A DNA stretch of 64,000 nucleotides. Origin: Brevibacillus aydinogluensis. GTDB lineage: Bacteria; Bacillota; Bacilli; Brevibacillales; Brevibacillaceae. Position 1 is the first letter of the stretch. Each line of letters begins with the position of its first letter. A model generated the notes under the pieces. It ran no database searches. It was not told the DNA's origin and worked only from the letters and a program-made list of their open reading frames with translations. Shown in pieces: positions 24,743 to 32,664 of the stretch. A program made the position numbers and the translations under genes. The stretch is taken from NCBI RefSeq assembly GCF_031954365.1, contig NZ_JAUSVZ010000006.1. One strand, 5' to 3'.

Positions 24743-26161
24743 TTACAGATCGTAGTACAGTTCGTATTCCTTCGGATTGACGGTGCGCTCCACTTGTTGG
24801 ATTTCGTCGCGCTTGAGGGCGATCCAGGTTTCGATCACGTCGTGAGTGAAGACGCCGTCCTCCAGCAGGAAGTCGTGGTCGCGTTCCAGCGCGTTCAGCG
24901 CTTCTTCCAGCGAGCCGGGTGCGCTCTTGATCTCATGTTTTTCTGCATCGGTGAGGTCGTAGATGTTGCGGTCAACCGGCCCGAATCCCAGTTCGCGCGG
25001 ATCAAGCCCGCGCTTGATTCCGTCCAGACCGGCCATCAGCATGGCGGCAAAGGCCAGGTACGGATTCGCCGTGGAGTCCGGGGTGCGAAACTCGATGCGA
25101 GCCGCTTTCGGCGTCATGGCAGCCACCGGGATGCGGATGGCAGCGGAGCGGTTCCCTTTGGAGAAGACCAGGTTGACCGGCGCTTCATAGCCGGGCACCA
25201 GCCGTTTGAACGAGTTGGTGCTCGGATTGGTCAGCGCAATCAGGGCCGGGGCGTGATACAGGATGCCGCCAATGTAATAGAGCGCCATTTGGCTCAGGTT
25301 GGCGTAGCCGCCTTTTTCGTAGAAGAGCGGTCGCTCGCCGTCAAACAGGCTTTGATGCACGTGCATGCCGCTGCCGTTGTCGCCGACGATCGGTTTCGGC
25401 ATGAAGGTGGCCGTCTTGCCGTGTTTGGCCGCCACGTTGCGGACGATGTACTTGAACAGCAGCAGGTTGTCAGCCGTGCGCGTCAGGGTGTCAAAGCGGA
25501 AGTTGATTTCCGCTTGCCCGGCAGTGGCCACCTCGTGGTGATGGCGCTCCACTTTCAGGCCGGCTTGGGTCATGAGTGTGCACATCTCATTGCGGATGTC
25601 CACCTGTGTGTCAGTCGGCTGCACGGGGAAGTAGCCGCCCTTGTTGCGCACCTTGTAGCCGAGGTTTTGCCCTTCCTTCCCGGTGTTCCAGAACGCTTCC
25701 TCGGAGTCGATATGGAAGAAGGAACCGGACGGTCCGGAAGCGTAGCGGACGTTGTCAAACAGGAAAAATTCCGATTCCGGGCCGAAGTAGGCGTCGGTGG
25801 CCAGGCCTGTCTGTTTCAGGTAGCGTTCCGCCTTCAGGGCGATGCCGCGCGGGTCGCGTTCGTAGGGAGTGCCGTCGGGATTGTAAATGTCGCAGACGAT
25901 GTTCAGCGTTTTCGCTTCGACAAACGGGTCGATAAATGCGCTGGCGGGGTCGGGCATCGCCACCATGTCGCTGTCTTCGATGCCTTTATACCCAACCAGG
26001 CTGGAGCCGTCAAAGGCGACGCCGTTGAGGAAGGTCCCTTCGTCAACCGCATAGGCGGGGATGGTCACATGATGCTGGCGGCCGGACAGGTCGACGACGC
26101 GAAAGTCAACATATTCGATGTTTTCTGATTCAATCAGGGAAAGAACTGATTTCATATCCAT
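24743..26161 (-). CDS. glnA: Glutamine synthetase type I, beta-like
   Basis: The 472-residue enzyme makes glutamine from glutamate, ammonia and ATP. Signatures include D-G-S-S near the N-terminus, G-P-E-S-E-F-F-L-F, the ATP motif K-P-I-V-G-D-N-G-S-G-M-H-V-H and the N-R-S-A-A-I-R-I-P segment. Its length and C-terminus resemble proteobacterial GSI-beta enzymes, including a tyrosine (Y401, D-R-N-I-Y-D-L) where adenylylation occurs in E. coli; Bacillus normally has the shorter GSI-alpha, encoded beside glnR, absent here. ATG 26161 follows GGAGTG. The promoter has a GlnR/TnrA box, so nitrogen control is likely at transcription. Confidence 0.93.
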   Translation of the reverse strand: MDMKSVLSLIESENIEYVDFRVVDLSGRQHHVTIPAYAVDEGTFLNGVAFDGSSLVGYKGIEDSDMVAMPDPASAFIDPFVEAKTLNIVCDIYNPDGTPYERDPRGIALKAERYLKQTGLATDAYFGPESEFFLFDNVRYASGPSGSFFHIDSEEAFWNTGKEGQNLGYKVRNKGGYFPVQPTDTQVDIRNEMCTLMTQAGLKVERHHHEVATAGQAEINFRFDTLTRTADNLLLFKYIVRNVAAKHGKTATFMPKPIVGDNGSGMHVHQSLFDGERPLFYEKGGYANLSQMALYYIGGILYHAPALIALTNPSTNSFKRLVPGYEAPVNLVFSKGNRSAAIRIPVAAMTPKAARIEFRTPDSTANPYLAFAAMLMAGLDGIKRGLDPRELGFGPVDRNIYDLTDAEKHEIKSAPGSLEEALNALERDHDFLLEDGVFTHDVIETWIALKRDEIQQVERTVNPKEYELYYDL

Positions 26162-26234
26162 TTTGATCACTCCATGGCGAATATTCTTAGGTGAAATCTG
26201 TGTTAATGTTCGATTTTTTAATTTCATATTAGCG

Positions 26235-26264
26235 ATTATAGTGTTTGGATTTTTGCGCTGTCAA
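26235..26264 (-). promoter_or_regulatory. Sigma-A promoter of glnA
   Basis: On the minus strand TTGACA and TATAAT, both perfect, are 18 bp apart, about 75 bp upstream of the glnA start. Confidence 0.85.
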
Positions 26265-26283
26265 TAGGTTTTATGACGCATAA

Positions 26284-26300
26284 TGTTAGGTTTTATTACA
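26284..26300 (-). promoter_or_regulatory. GlnR/TnrA box upstream of glnA
   Basis: TGTTAGGTTTTATTACA matches TGTNA-N7-TNACA exactly. It lies about 20 bp upstream of the glnA -35, the position where GlnR/TnrA sites act in Bacillus. It could also affect the divergent panE. Confidence 0.8.
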
Positions 26301-26383
26301 TAATAGTGCGGGGTATCGCATCAGCTTCCGTTTTATTAGAATGGAGACAGACTATTTTGAACTAAGATGGGGAGGAAATGCGG

Positions 26384-27313
26384 ATGAACGTATTGGTCTT
26401 GGGAGCAGGTGCGGTGGGCGGTTATTTTGGCGCCCGATTGGCGGAAAAAGGGGAAAATGTTACCTTCCTCGTGCGAAAACGTCGGCAGGAACAGCTGTTG
26501 AAGCGGGGCCTGCGCGTACATAGCGTGCACGGCGACATTCATCTCGACCAACCGCAGTTGATCGTCGCAGGTGAAGCAGCAGGGCCCTTTGACGTGGTGA
26601 TCCTGTCCAACAAGGCCTATCATCTGGACGACAGCCTGGAGTCGATTGCTCCGTACGTGGGCGAACAGACGGTGGTGATACCGCTCTTGAACGGGATTGC
26701 CCACATGGAGCAGTTATGGGCGCGTTTTGGACGGGAGCGGGTCCTCGGCGGTCTCTGTTTTATCGAGACGACGCTGAACGAGGATGGCGATGTGGTGCAG
26801 ACCAGCCCGACGCACGAAGCGGTGTTCGGCGAGTGGGAAGGCGGGCGAAGCGAGCGGGTGGACGCGATCGAACGGGCTTTTGCCGGGACGGCGGCCACGA
26901 TCAGGGCGAGCGCCAACATCCAGCGCGACATGTGGCACAAGTACCTGTTCATCACCACCTTGTCGGGCATGACCACGTTGATGAACGCAGCGGTAGGGCC
27001 GATCCGCGATGCCGTCTACGGGATGGAGCTGACGCGCCAACTGGCCGAAGAGGCGGCCGCCGTGATGCGCGCGCTGCATGCCCCGATCGACGAAGACATC
27101 GTCGAGAAGCAGATGAAGACGTTTCAAAATCTGGGCTACGGAATGAAGTCCTCGATGCTGCGCGACATGGAAAAAGGACTGCCGGTGGAAGCGGATCACC
27201 TGCAGGGCTACCTGCTGCGGCGGGCGGAGGAACTGGGTGTGGCCGCGCCGCTGCTCAAAGTTGTGTACAATAATCTGAAGGTTTACGAACGGAAGCGGGA
27301 AGCAGGCAAATAA
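26384..27313 (+). CDS. panE: 2-dehydropantoate 2-reductase (ketopantoate reductase family)
   Basis: The 309-residue NADPH-dependent reductase has the Rossmann motif G-A-G-A-V-G-G-Y-F-G (about 7-16), the L-S-N-K-A-Y motif with the catalytic lysine near 84-88 and a C-terminal helical domain (from about 170, with W-H-K-Y-L near 187). It reduces ketopantoate in coenzyme A synthesis, though paralogues with other substrates exist. ATG 26384 is chosen because GGAGG lies 8 bp upstream, too close for the ATG at 26378. It is divergent from glnA and precedes ispH. Confidence 0.85.
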   Translation: MNVLVLGAGAVGGYFGARLAEKGENVTFLVRKRRQEQLLKRGLRVHSVHGDIHLDQPQLIVAGEAAGPFDVVILSNKAYHLDDSLESIAPYVGEQTVVIPLLNGIAHMEQLWARFGRERVLGGLCFIETTLNEDGDVVQTSPTHEAVFGEWEGGRSERVDAIERAFAGTAATIRASANIQRDMWHKYLFITTLSGMTTLMNAAVGPIRDAVYGMELTRQLAEEAAAVMRALHAPIDEDIVEKQMKTFQNLGYGMKSSMLRDMEKGLPVEADHLQGYLLRRAEELGVAAPLLKVVYNNLKVYERKREAGK

Positions 27314-27315
27314 GG

Positions 27316-27321
27316 TATAAT
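27316..27321 (+). promoter_or_regulatory. -10 element for ispH
   Basis: A perfect TATAAT overlaps the end of panE plus 3 bp, 37 bp before the ispH ATG. I see no good -35. Confidence 0.35.
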
Positions 27322-27357
27322 AGTAACGGTTTGTTTATTTCGAGAGGAGGGGTACAC

Positions 27358-28296
27358 ATGGAAGTGATCAAGATTTCCCCCCGCGGATACTGTTACGGCG
27401 TCGTGGACGCCATGGTGCTGGCGCTGAAAACGGCGCAAAATTTTGACCTGCCCCGACCGATTCACATTTTGGGGATGATTGTACACAACGCCCACGTCGT
27501 TGAGGCGTTTGAAAAACTGGGTGTAAAGACGCTGGACGGCGAAGACCGGCTGGCGCTGCTCGACAAGATTGACAAGGGGACGGTGATCTTCACCGCGCAC
27601 GGCGTTTCCCCCGAAGTGCGGAAAAAGGCGCGTGAAAAGGGCTTGACCGTGGTAGACGCCACCTGCCCGGACGTCACCAAGACCCATGACCTGATCCGCG
27701 AAAAAGTGGCGGAGGGGTATCACGTCATCTACATCGGCAAAAAAGGGCATCCGGAGCCGGAGGGAGCTGTCGGCATTGCTCCCGACAGGGTGCATCTGGT
27801 GCAGACCGTGGACGAGATCGAGGCGCTGAATCTGCCCGTCGACAAACTGATCGTGACCAACCAGACGACGATGAGCCAGTGGGACGTCAAACACCTGATG
27901 GACGCGATCATCAAACGCTTCCCGCAGGTGGAGGTCTACAACGAAATCTGCCTGGCCACACAGGTGCGCCAGGAGGCAGTCGCGGAGCAGGCCGGAGAGG
28001 CCGATCTCTGCATCGTCGTCGGCGACCCGCGCAGCAACAACTCCAACCGGCTGGCGCAGGTGGCGGAAGAGATTGCCGGCGTGCCGGCCTACCGCATCGC
28101 TGATTTGTCCGAACTGAATCTGGAATGGCTGAAAGGAAAGAAAAAGGTGGCGGTCACGTCCGGTGCGTCCACGCCGACGCCGTTGACCAAAGAGGTGATC
28201 CAGTTCCTGGAGCAGTACGACGAGACAAAGCCGGAGACCTGGGAGAAAAAGCGGACAGTCAACATGGAGAAAATCCTCCCGGCAGTGAAGCAGTAA
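27358..28296 (+). CDS. ispH: 4-hydroxy-3-methylbut-2-enyl diphosphate reductase (IspH/LytB)
   Basis: The 312-residue enzyme carries out the last step of the MEP isoprenoid pathway, yielding IPP and DMAPP. The three conserved Fe-S cysteines are visible: G-Y-C-Y-G near residue 12, D-A-T-C-P-D near 103 and N-E-I-C-L-A-T near 198, together with H-N motifs (I-V-H-N) and the T-N-Q-T-T and P-R-S-N-N-S-N-R segments. GAGGAGG lies 8 bp before ATG. The stop is followed by a long hairpin ahead of the MFS gene. Confidence 0.95.
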   Translation: MEVIKISPRGYCYGVVDAMVLALKTAQNFDLPRPIHILGMIVHNAHVVEAFEKLGVKTLDGEDRLALLDKIDKGTVIFTAHGVSPEVRKKAREKGLTVVDATCPDVTKTHDLIREKVAEGYHVIYIGKKGHPEPEGAVGIAPDRVHLVQTVDEIEALNLPVDKLIVTNQTTMSQWDVKHLMDAIIKRFPQVEVYNEICLATQVRQEAVAEQAGEADLCIVVGDPRSNNSNRLAQVAEEIAGVPAYRIADLSELNLEWLKGKKKVAVTSGASTPTPLTKEVIQFLEQYDETKPETWEKKRTVNMEKILPAVKQ

Positions 28297-28377
28297 AGCG
28301 GGCCGCTGCCGACGGAGACGAGAACCGTCACCACAAGAAATTACCGCGTTTCCGACATCTGAACCCAAGCGCAATTT

Positions 28378-28414
28378 GGCCGAGGAGACGAGCGGGCACG
28401 CTCGTCTCTTCGGC
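28378..28414 (+). other. Strong 16-bp hairpin before the MFS gene
   Basis: GGCCGAGGAGACGAGC pairs with GCTCGTCTCTTCGGCC (one G-T) around GGGCAC. There is no T-tract; it ends 19 bp before the MFS ATG, so it may protect mRNA or act as a Rho-independent pause rather than a classic terminator. Confidence 0.6.
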
Positions 28415-28433
28415 CTGAACCAAAGGAGAGCTT

Positions 28434-29666
28434 ATGTCTGAAGCACTGACCAGTCAAGCGAGCGACGAACGCGGGGCACAGCGCATCCACCTGAACGCAT
28501 TTTACCTGTTTGCCTACTACGGATTCGGCTCGTTTTTTCCGCTCATTACCCAGTACTACGATTCGATCCGCCTGACCGGAACGCAGATCGGCGTGATCAG
28601 CGCCGTGACACCGGTGATCTCCATTGTGACACAGCCGCTGTGGGGCATGATCTGCGACCGCTTTCACATCCGCAAGCAGGTCCTGATGCTGACCCTGGCA
28701 GCAGCGGGGGCGATCGGGCTGCTGTTTCCCGCCGTTTCCACGTTTGCCTGGGTGTTTTTGCTCTACATCGCCATGTCCGTGTTTCAAAGTGCGGTCGTAC
28801 CCGTGTCGGACAGCCTGGCACTGGGGTATGCGAAACGGCACAACGTCCAGTTCGGCGACATTCGCATGTGGGGCGCAGTCGGGTTTGCCCTCGCCGCCTT
28901 TCTGACCGGGCTGGCGGTGGAACAATGGGGGCCTGCCGCCATTTTTTACTCGTACTGCGGCGCCTACCTGATCGCCTGCCTGTTTCTGCGCCGGATTCCG
29001 GAACACACGGATGCGGCGCCGTTTACCGTGAGTGTGTTCAAGGGACTGACTCAGCTGATCCGCCTGCCGCGGTTTGTCCTGTTTCTCGCGGCTACCTTTT
29101 TTATCTTTGGGACGATCAATGCCCATAACATCTGGTTTTCCCTGTACTACCAGCACATCGGGGGAACGGTGGCCGGCGTGGGTCTGGCCTTTCTGCTCTT
29201 TGCCGGCAGTGAGGCGCCGTTTATGAAAATCGCCGGTTACTTTGTGCGCCGCTGGGGGCTGGAGCTGACCATTCTGCTTTCGAGCACGGTCTCCGCCCTG
29301 CGCTGGCTCTGGTACAGCACGGCTCCCGACACGACCTGGGTGATCGCCCTCTTTTTCATCCAGGGTCTCTCCGTCGGATGTTATCTGGCCACGGCAGCGC
29401 AGTTCGTGCGGGAAAACACGCCCGCTTCCCTGCAGGTGACCGCGCTTGCCATCTACGCTTCCATCGGCAACGGTCTGGGCTCGATGACCTGCAACCTGGT
29501 GGGCGGCTGGATCAAGGACACGTTTTCCATCCTGGAGACGTACCTGTTTTTCGGTCTGGCCTCGGTAGCCGGACTCATTCCGCTGCTGATCATCCGCTTT
29601 GGGCCGTGGAAGCACGCTTCGGCCGAGCAGCAGGAACAGTTCGCGTCAGGACAGCTTAGTCGATAA
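28434..29666 (+). CDS. Major facilitator superfamily transporter
   Basis: The 410-residue protein has twelve predicted helices in two six-helix halves. The loop 2-3 MFS signature is visible as W-G-M-I-C-D-R-F-H-I-R-K near residues 66-77. The N-terminal half resembles the LacY-like/phenylpropionate permease group (Y-F-A-Y-Y-G-F-G-S-F-F-P-L-type start, R-M-W-G-A-V-G-F motif near 142). Substrate unknown. AAAGGAG lies 6 bp before ATG. Its 3' end overlaps the convergent cupredoxin-like gene by 11 bp. Confidence 0.85.
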   Translation: MSEALTSQASDERGAQRIHLNAFYLFAYYGFGSFFPLITQYYDSIRLTGTQIGVISAVTPVISIVTQPLWGMICDRFHIRKQVLMLTLAAAGAIGLLFPAVSTFAWVFLLYIAMSVFQSAVVPVSDSLALGYAKRHNVQFGDIRMWGAVGFALAAFLTGLAVEQWGPAAIFYSYCGAYLIACLFLRRIPEHTDAAPFTVSVFKGLTQLIRLPRFVLFLAATFFIFGTINAHNIWFSLYYQHIGGTVAGVGLAFLLFAGSEAPFMKIAGYFVRRWGLELTILLSSTVSALRWLWYSTAPDTTWVIALFFIQGLSVGCYLATAAQFVRENTPASLQVTALAIYASIGNGLGSMTCNLVGGWIKDTFSILETYLFFGLASVAGLIPLLIIRFGPWKHASAEQQEQFASGQLSR

Positions 29667-30045
29667 TCAGCAGTCCCTGATACCCTGTTTCCGGATAACC
29701 GGGCGTATCCGAGACAAACGGATAGCGCCCTTTTTTGCTGGCCGTAAACTGGAGCGTCGTCGACTGGCTCGGTTTCAGATCGGCGGAAGAGATGTTCAAC
29801 TCGCGAATCACCAGGTTGTGGGGACGGGTGTCCGTGTTGACGACCGTCAGGGAAACGGTCTCTCCCTGGTGAAAGACGAGCCGGTTGGGCAAAAAGCCGG
29901 CGCTGGCAATGGTGACGGTTTGCACCCGTTGGGCCGCGACCGGGGAGGTATTTATGCGGTAGTGGTCATGCAAGGCTAATAACCCCGATATCAGCGCCAG
30001 CGCGATAAACGGATAGCGAAGCTGCCTGAAACGGTGACGAGTCAT
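29656..30045 (-). CDS. Exported cupredoxin-fold protein lacking C-terminal copper ligands
   Basis: The 129-residue protein has an N-terminal signal/anchor helix (about 10-27) followed by a plastocyanin-like beta-barrel (about 40-129). One candidate histidine ligand remains (T-R-P-H-N-L-V-I near 77). The C-terminal loop, normally F-x-C-x-x-P-G-H-x-x-x-G-M, reads F-V-S-D-T-P-G-Y-P-E-T-G-Y: Cys, His and Met are all replaced, so type 1 copper binding is unlikely. It resembles the cupredoxin_1/EfeO-type domain family. AAGGAG precedes the ATG. Cell-surface location is inferred from the helix. Confidence 0.7.
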   Translation of the reverse strand: MTRHRFRQLRYPFIALALISGLLALHDHYRINTSPVAAQRVQTVTIASAGFLPNRLVFHQGETVSLTVVNTDTRPHNLVIRELNISSADLKPSQSTTLQFTASKKGRYPFVSDTPGYPETGYQGLLIID

Positions 30046-30158
30046 TACACTTCAGCTCCTTCGCGTGTGCATGATCTGTGCTGTTACTATTATCCTGTCC
30101 TGGCCTGGGCGGGGATAAACACAGCGATGGTGCGCAGATGATGGATGATCCGAGCGCG

Positions 30159-30202
30159 AAAAAAGCCCTGCTCCCAACATGATGTCGGGATCAGGGCTTT
30201 TG
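30159..30202 (-). terminator. Terminator downstream of the secreted 159-aa gene
   Basis: On the minus strand AAAGCCCTG...CAGGGCTTTTTT forms a 9-bp stem with a long loop and a six-T tail. The other face also ends in TTTT, so it may work both ways. Confidence 0.75.
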
Positions 30203-30205
30203 CTG

Positions 30206-30685
30206 TCATTGACCACGCTTGCCGGCGATCATTTCGATCGCTTCGCCGGTGTTGGCATCAATCATCACGTGAACATCAGCGTTCACGTATTGGTTCCTGC
30301 CGGGCTTCCCGTTTCTCGGCATCTCCACGCCGTGGAAGGTTACAATCCAGACGGGAACACCTTGTCCATGCGCATCCGTCAATCGCGCCAGCGCCATCGT
30401 CACCTTCTCCGCAGTCGCCGCGCGTGAGGAACCAATGAATCGCTTCGCCGCTGCAAGCGCAGTGTTTTCATCCACTTTTGCCGCTTCATCCAATGCCTGG
30501 ACGTTCAATCCGTTGTCGACAAACGTGCAGCTTTCTGCCAGTCGCTGAACCTCGGCGGCATACACAGCCGTTCGCTCCTGTCCCGGATCGGGGGGAGAAG
30601 CGGTCAGCTGTGCTGCGGCAGCCGATGTGATTCCAACCGCAGCGACAATGACGGCACTTGCTGCGAATCCGAAAGGTTTTTTCAA
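30206..30685 (-). CDS. Secreted protein of unknown function, PepSY-like C-terminus
   Basis: The 159-residue product has a good signal peptide (K-K-P-F then a hydrophobic stretch ending A-A-A-A-Q near residue 26). The C-terminal part (about 85-155), with V-P-V-W-I-V-T-F and Y-V-N-A-D-V-H-V-M-I-D-A-N-T-G-E-A, resembles a PepSY/YpeB-like beta-sheet in which an internal D-x-x-T-G-E turn follows a V-x-V-x-I-D strand. I give the PepSY link as a resemblance, not an identification. It is followed by a terminator and preceded by a Spo0E-type gene on the same strand, 18 bp away from it. Confidence 0.55.
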   Translation of the reverse strand: MKKPFGFAASAVIVAAVGITSAAAAQLTASPPDPGQERTAVYAAEVQRLAESCTFVDNGLNVQALDEAAKVDENTALAAAKRFIGSSRAATAEKVTMALARLTDAHGQGVPVWIVTFHGVEMPRNGKPGRNQYVNADVHVMIDANTGEAIEMIAGKRGQ

Positions 30686-30703
30686 GAAGCCGTCAACTCC
30701 TTT

Positions 30704-30952
30704 TTATCGCTCGGATATCCCGCTCGGGCCGGGATGTTTGCGGTAAGGTGAGCGGAGAAGAAACCTGCCTTTCCTGCTTTCCAGCAACATTCGCTGACGC
30801 TCCACGATGTACCTGTCCAGTTCCTGGCTTACACGCAATACAGCACAATCCGTCAACGATCCTTTTTGTTTGACAATCTCATTCAGTTGTTTTTGGAGGT
30901 TCTCAATGATTTGCGAAACGTCTTCGTGATTTTTGGCGCGCCAGCCCTCCAT
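30704..30952 (-). CDS. Spo0E-family aspartyl-phosphate phosphatase
   Basis: The 82-residue product has the Spo0E signature S-Q-E-L-D-R-Y-I (S-x-E-L-D-x-x-I) in the second of two predicted helices, preceded by a helix with I-I-E-N-L-Q-K-Q-L-N. Members remove phosphate from Spo0A-P and delay sporulation. The basic C-terminal tail is unusual for the family. ATG 30952 has GGAGG 9 bp upstream; a TTG at 31021 would add 23 residues without a site. The divergent neighbour is the HTH-TPR regulator, so both face a shared 209-bp AT-rich promoter region. Confidence 0.8.
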   Translation of the reverse strand: MEGWRAKNHEDVSQIIENLQKQLNEIVKQKGSLTDCAVLRVSQELDRYIVERQRMLLESRKGRFLLRSPYRKHPGPSGISER

Positions 30953-31093
30953 GTCCGAATGCCTCCAAGAATTGATAGTGCGATTCCATTTCCTTCCTTT
31001 ACTGTACCTACTATTTACCAAATGTCACCAACTTCACTTTTTAGAAAACGTTCGACATTTTAATACACTGATATAAAGACAAAAAGATTTTTA

Positions 31094-31122
31094 TTGATCT
31101 GTTTTTATTTTCTGTTTATAAT
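31094..31122 (+). promoter_or_regulatory. Promoter of the HTH-TPR regulator
   Basis: TTGATC and a perfect TATAAT are 17 bp apart, 40 bp before the TTG start of the regulator. Confidence 0.7.
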
Positions 31123-31161
31123 CTCTATAAAATAGTAATGTTTGGAAATGGAGTGTTATAG

Positions 31162-32520
31162 TTGGAAAGAAACCAACGACGAAGGAAAACCCTCGGAGAT
31201 TTATTATCTCTTTACCGTAAACAAAGCGGGGTTTCTTTTTCGGAAGTGGAAGCACAAACTGGTGTGACCAAAGGGGCACTTTATAAGATTGAAAGCGGGG
31301 AAACGAAGCGGCCGGAATACAAAACAGTTAAGGCGTTAGCTGCTGTCCTGCCTCAGCCCTATGAAGAAATCATTGAATATTACGTGGAAGACGAACAACG
31401 GTCAGAGACGTTATATGAAATCCTGCAGGATGTCATGCAACGAGGCAGCAGCATTCCACTGTTGGAAAAAGTGGCCGTCAAGTTCCTGCAATCTCCCCAG
31501 GCAGACACCTACACAGCATTGGAACGGCTGTATCACCTCGCTGACACCACCACCAATACCGAGCTCAGCCTGCCGCTTTTCAATACCATTGTCAAGTACG
31601 CGAGAGAACACGGAATCCCGCAGTATATTGCCAAAGGGCTGCTCAAAAAATATCTGATTGAAAGGAATGATTTGAAACGGTTGGACGATTCATTCCGAGT
31701 TGGCGAAGAAATTACGCATTACATTGACTTTTTAAGCCGAGATGAACAAACGATTTATTATTTTAGGATGGCGCTCCATGCCCACAACATCCAGCAATAC
31801 GAACGGTGTATTGAATATTGTGAAGCGGGCCTTAAATTGAAAACGGCTGAAACGGAACTGACAGCCAGAGCGTACTTGGCCATGATCAACTCATTTTATT
31901 GGTTGGGGGAGTATGATGCTGTTGAATCCCACTTGCGTGTGTTTGAAAGGTTTGATTATGAATTTGTTGCATATACAGCCAAGTTTACGTGTGCGATCGT
32001 AAAAGCACGCAAAAAAGAATATGATGTGGCTGTTCCCATGCTGAAAGAGTGTTTACGCGAGGTTAGCCCGGATTCTCGCATTCATGTTGTGAATGAACTG
32101 CTGGACATTTATCTGCAGACAAACAATCATCATGAAATTGCCGAGCTGCTGAGAAAGGAAAAGGAAATCCTGCCGGAGAATCCACAGACTCCCTATAAAC
32201 ATCGATCGATCGGAAAGTACTATCGCTACAAGGGAGAGTTTCAAATACAGACAGGCTCTCATGAGGAAGGGATTGACAGTTATCTTAACGGTTTGTGCGC
32301 CTACGGAGAAGTGAGTGCCTACCAGGAAATAATCGAATGTATGACTGACATTCTGTCACAGTTCACTAAGTTGAAAAAATCAATTGATATACAATATGTG
32401 GAAAATATAAGGGGTTGTATGGTAAAATTTATAAAAAAAGGCAAAGGAGAGGTGTGTAATAATGAAAACATTGAAGACATTGACTGTATTAGCCCTGTTT
32501 ATTGTTGTATTTATGAATGA
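31162..32520 (+). CDS. HTH-TPR transcriptional regulator, RRNPP-like quorum-sensing receptor
   Basis: The 452-residue protein has an N-terminal XRE helix-turn-helix (about 9-68: L-G-D-L-L-S-L-Y-R-K-Q-S-G-V-S-F and S-G-E-T-K-R-P-E-Y) followed by a long all-helical domain (about 80-430) with TPR-like repeats (Y-L-A-M-I-N-S-F-Y-W-L-G-E-Y, R-S-I-G-K-Y-Y-R-Y-K-G-E-F). That layout is shared by PlcR, NprR, AimR and PrgX, which bind re-imported peptides. The start is TTG with GGAG 8 bp upstream. The last 19 codons overlap, in another frame, a small gene for an exported peptide. The gene is clearly richer in A+T than its neighbours, which suggests transfer. Confidence 0.8.
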   Translation: MERNQRRRKTLGDLLSLYRKQSGVSFSEVEAQTGVTKGALYKIESGETKRPEYKTVKALAAVLPQPYEEIIEYYVEDEQRSETLYEILQDVMQRGSSIPLLEKVAVKFLQSPQADTYTALERLYHLADTTTNTELSLPLFNTIVKYAREHGIPQYIAKGLLKKYLIERNDLKRLDDSFRVGEEITHYIDFLSRDEQTIYYFRMALHAHNIQQYERCIEYCEAGLKLKTAETELTARAYLAMINSFYWLGEYDAVESHLRVFERFDYEFVAYTAKFTCAIVKARKKEYDVAVPMLKECLREVSPDSRIHVVNELLDIYLQTNNHHEIAELLRKEKEILPENPQTPYKHRSIGKYYRYKGEFQIQTGSHEEGIDSYLNGLCAYGEVSAYQEIIECMTDILSQFTKLKKSIDIQYVENIRGCMVKFIKKGKGEVCNNENIEDIDCISPVYCCIYE

Positions 32521-32608
32521 TCAGCCCATAAAAAAAGTGGGAAGTTTTAGCGCTGATATTTTGTATAAAAAAAATATTCAGATGCATACAATGGATCCGG
32601 GACATTAA
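32462..32608 (+). CDS. Phr-like exported signalling pro-peptide, 48 aa
   Basis: The gene starts with ATG inside the 3' end of the HTH-TPR gene (+1 frame) and has AAAGGAGAGG 9 bp upstream. The product begins M-K-T-L-K-T-L and has a hydrophobic helix to about residue 18, then a polar tail ending in M-H-T-M-D-P-G-H. Size, basic-hydrophobic N-terminus, polar C-terminus and position directly behind, overlapping, an HTH-TPR receptor are the marks of Phr/PapR/NprX-type signalling peptides, whose C-terminal 5-10 residues are cut out and re-imported. The mature peptide is not known; the C-terminal end is the first guess. No homologue was recognised. Confidence 0.7.
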   Translation: MKTLKTLTVLALFIVVFMNDQPIKKVGSFSADILYKKNIQMHTMDPGH

Positions 32609-32620
32609 CCAAAAACGATT

Positions 32621-32649
32621 GAAAGGGAAGCCACGTGCTCCCCTTTCTT
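32621..32649 (+). terminator. Probable terminator after the signalling cassette
   Basis: GAAAGGG...AGC pairs with GCT..CCCTTTC around CACGT with small bulges, followed by a short T-rich TTGCTT. Confidence 0.5.
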
Positions 32650-32664
32650 GCTTCCTGGCGATCC

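Noticed and set aside
24626..26128. 500-codon plus-strand open frame across glnA
   Set aside because: It is the shadow of the minus-strand glutamine synthetase, whose motifs, promoter and start are unambiguous.
26255..26277. Second GlnR-like pair TGTCA/TGACG near the glnA promoter
   Set aside because: The spacing is 9-10 bp rather than 7 and the right half is imperfect; TGTCAA here is already the complement of the -35.
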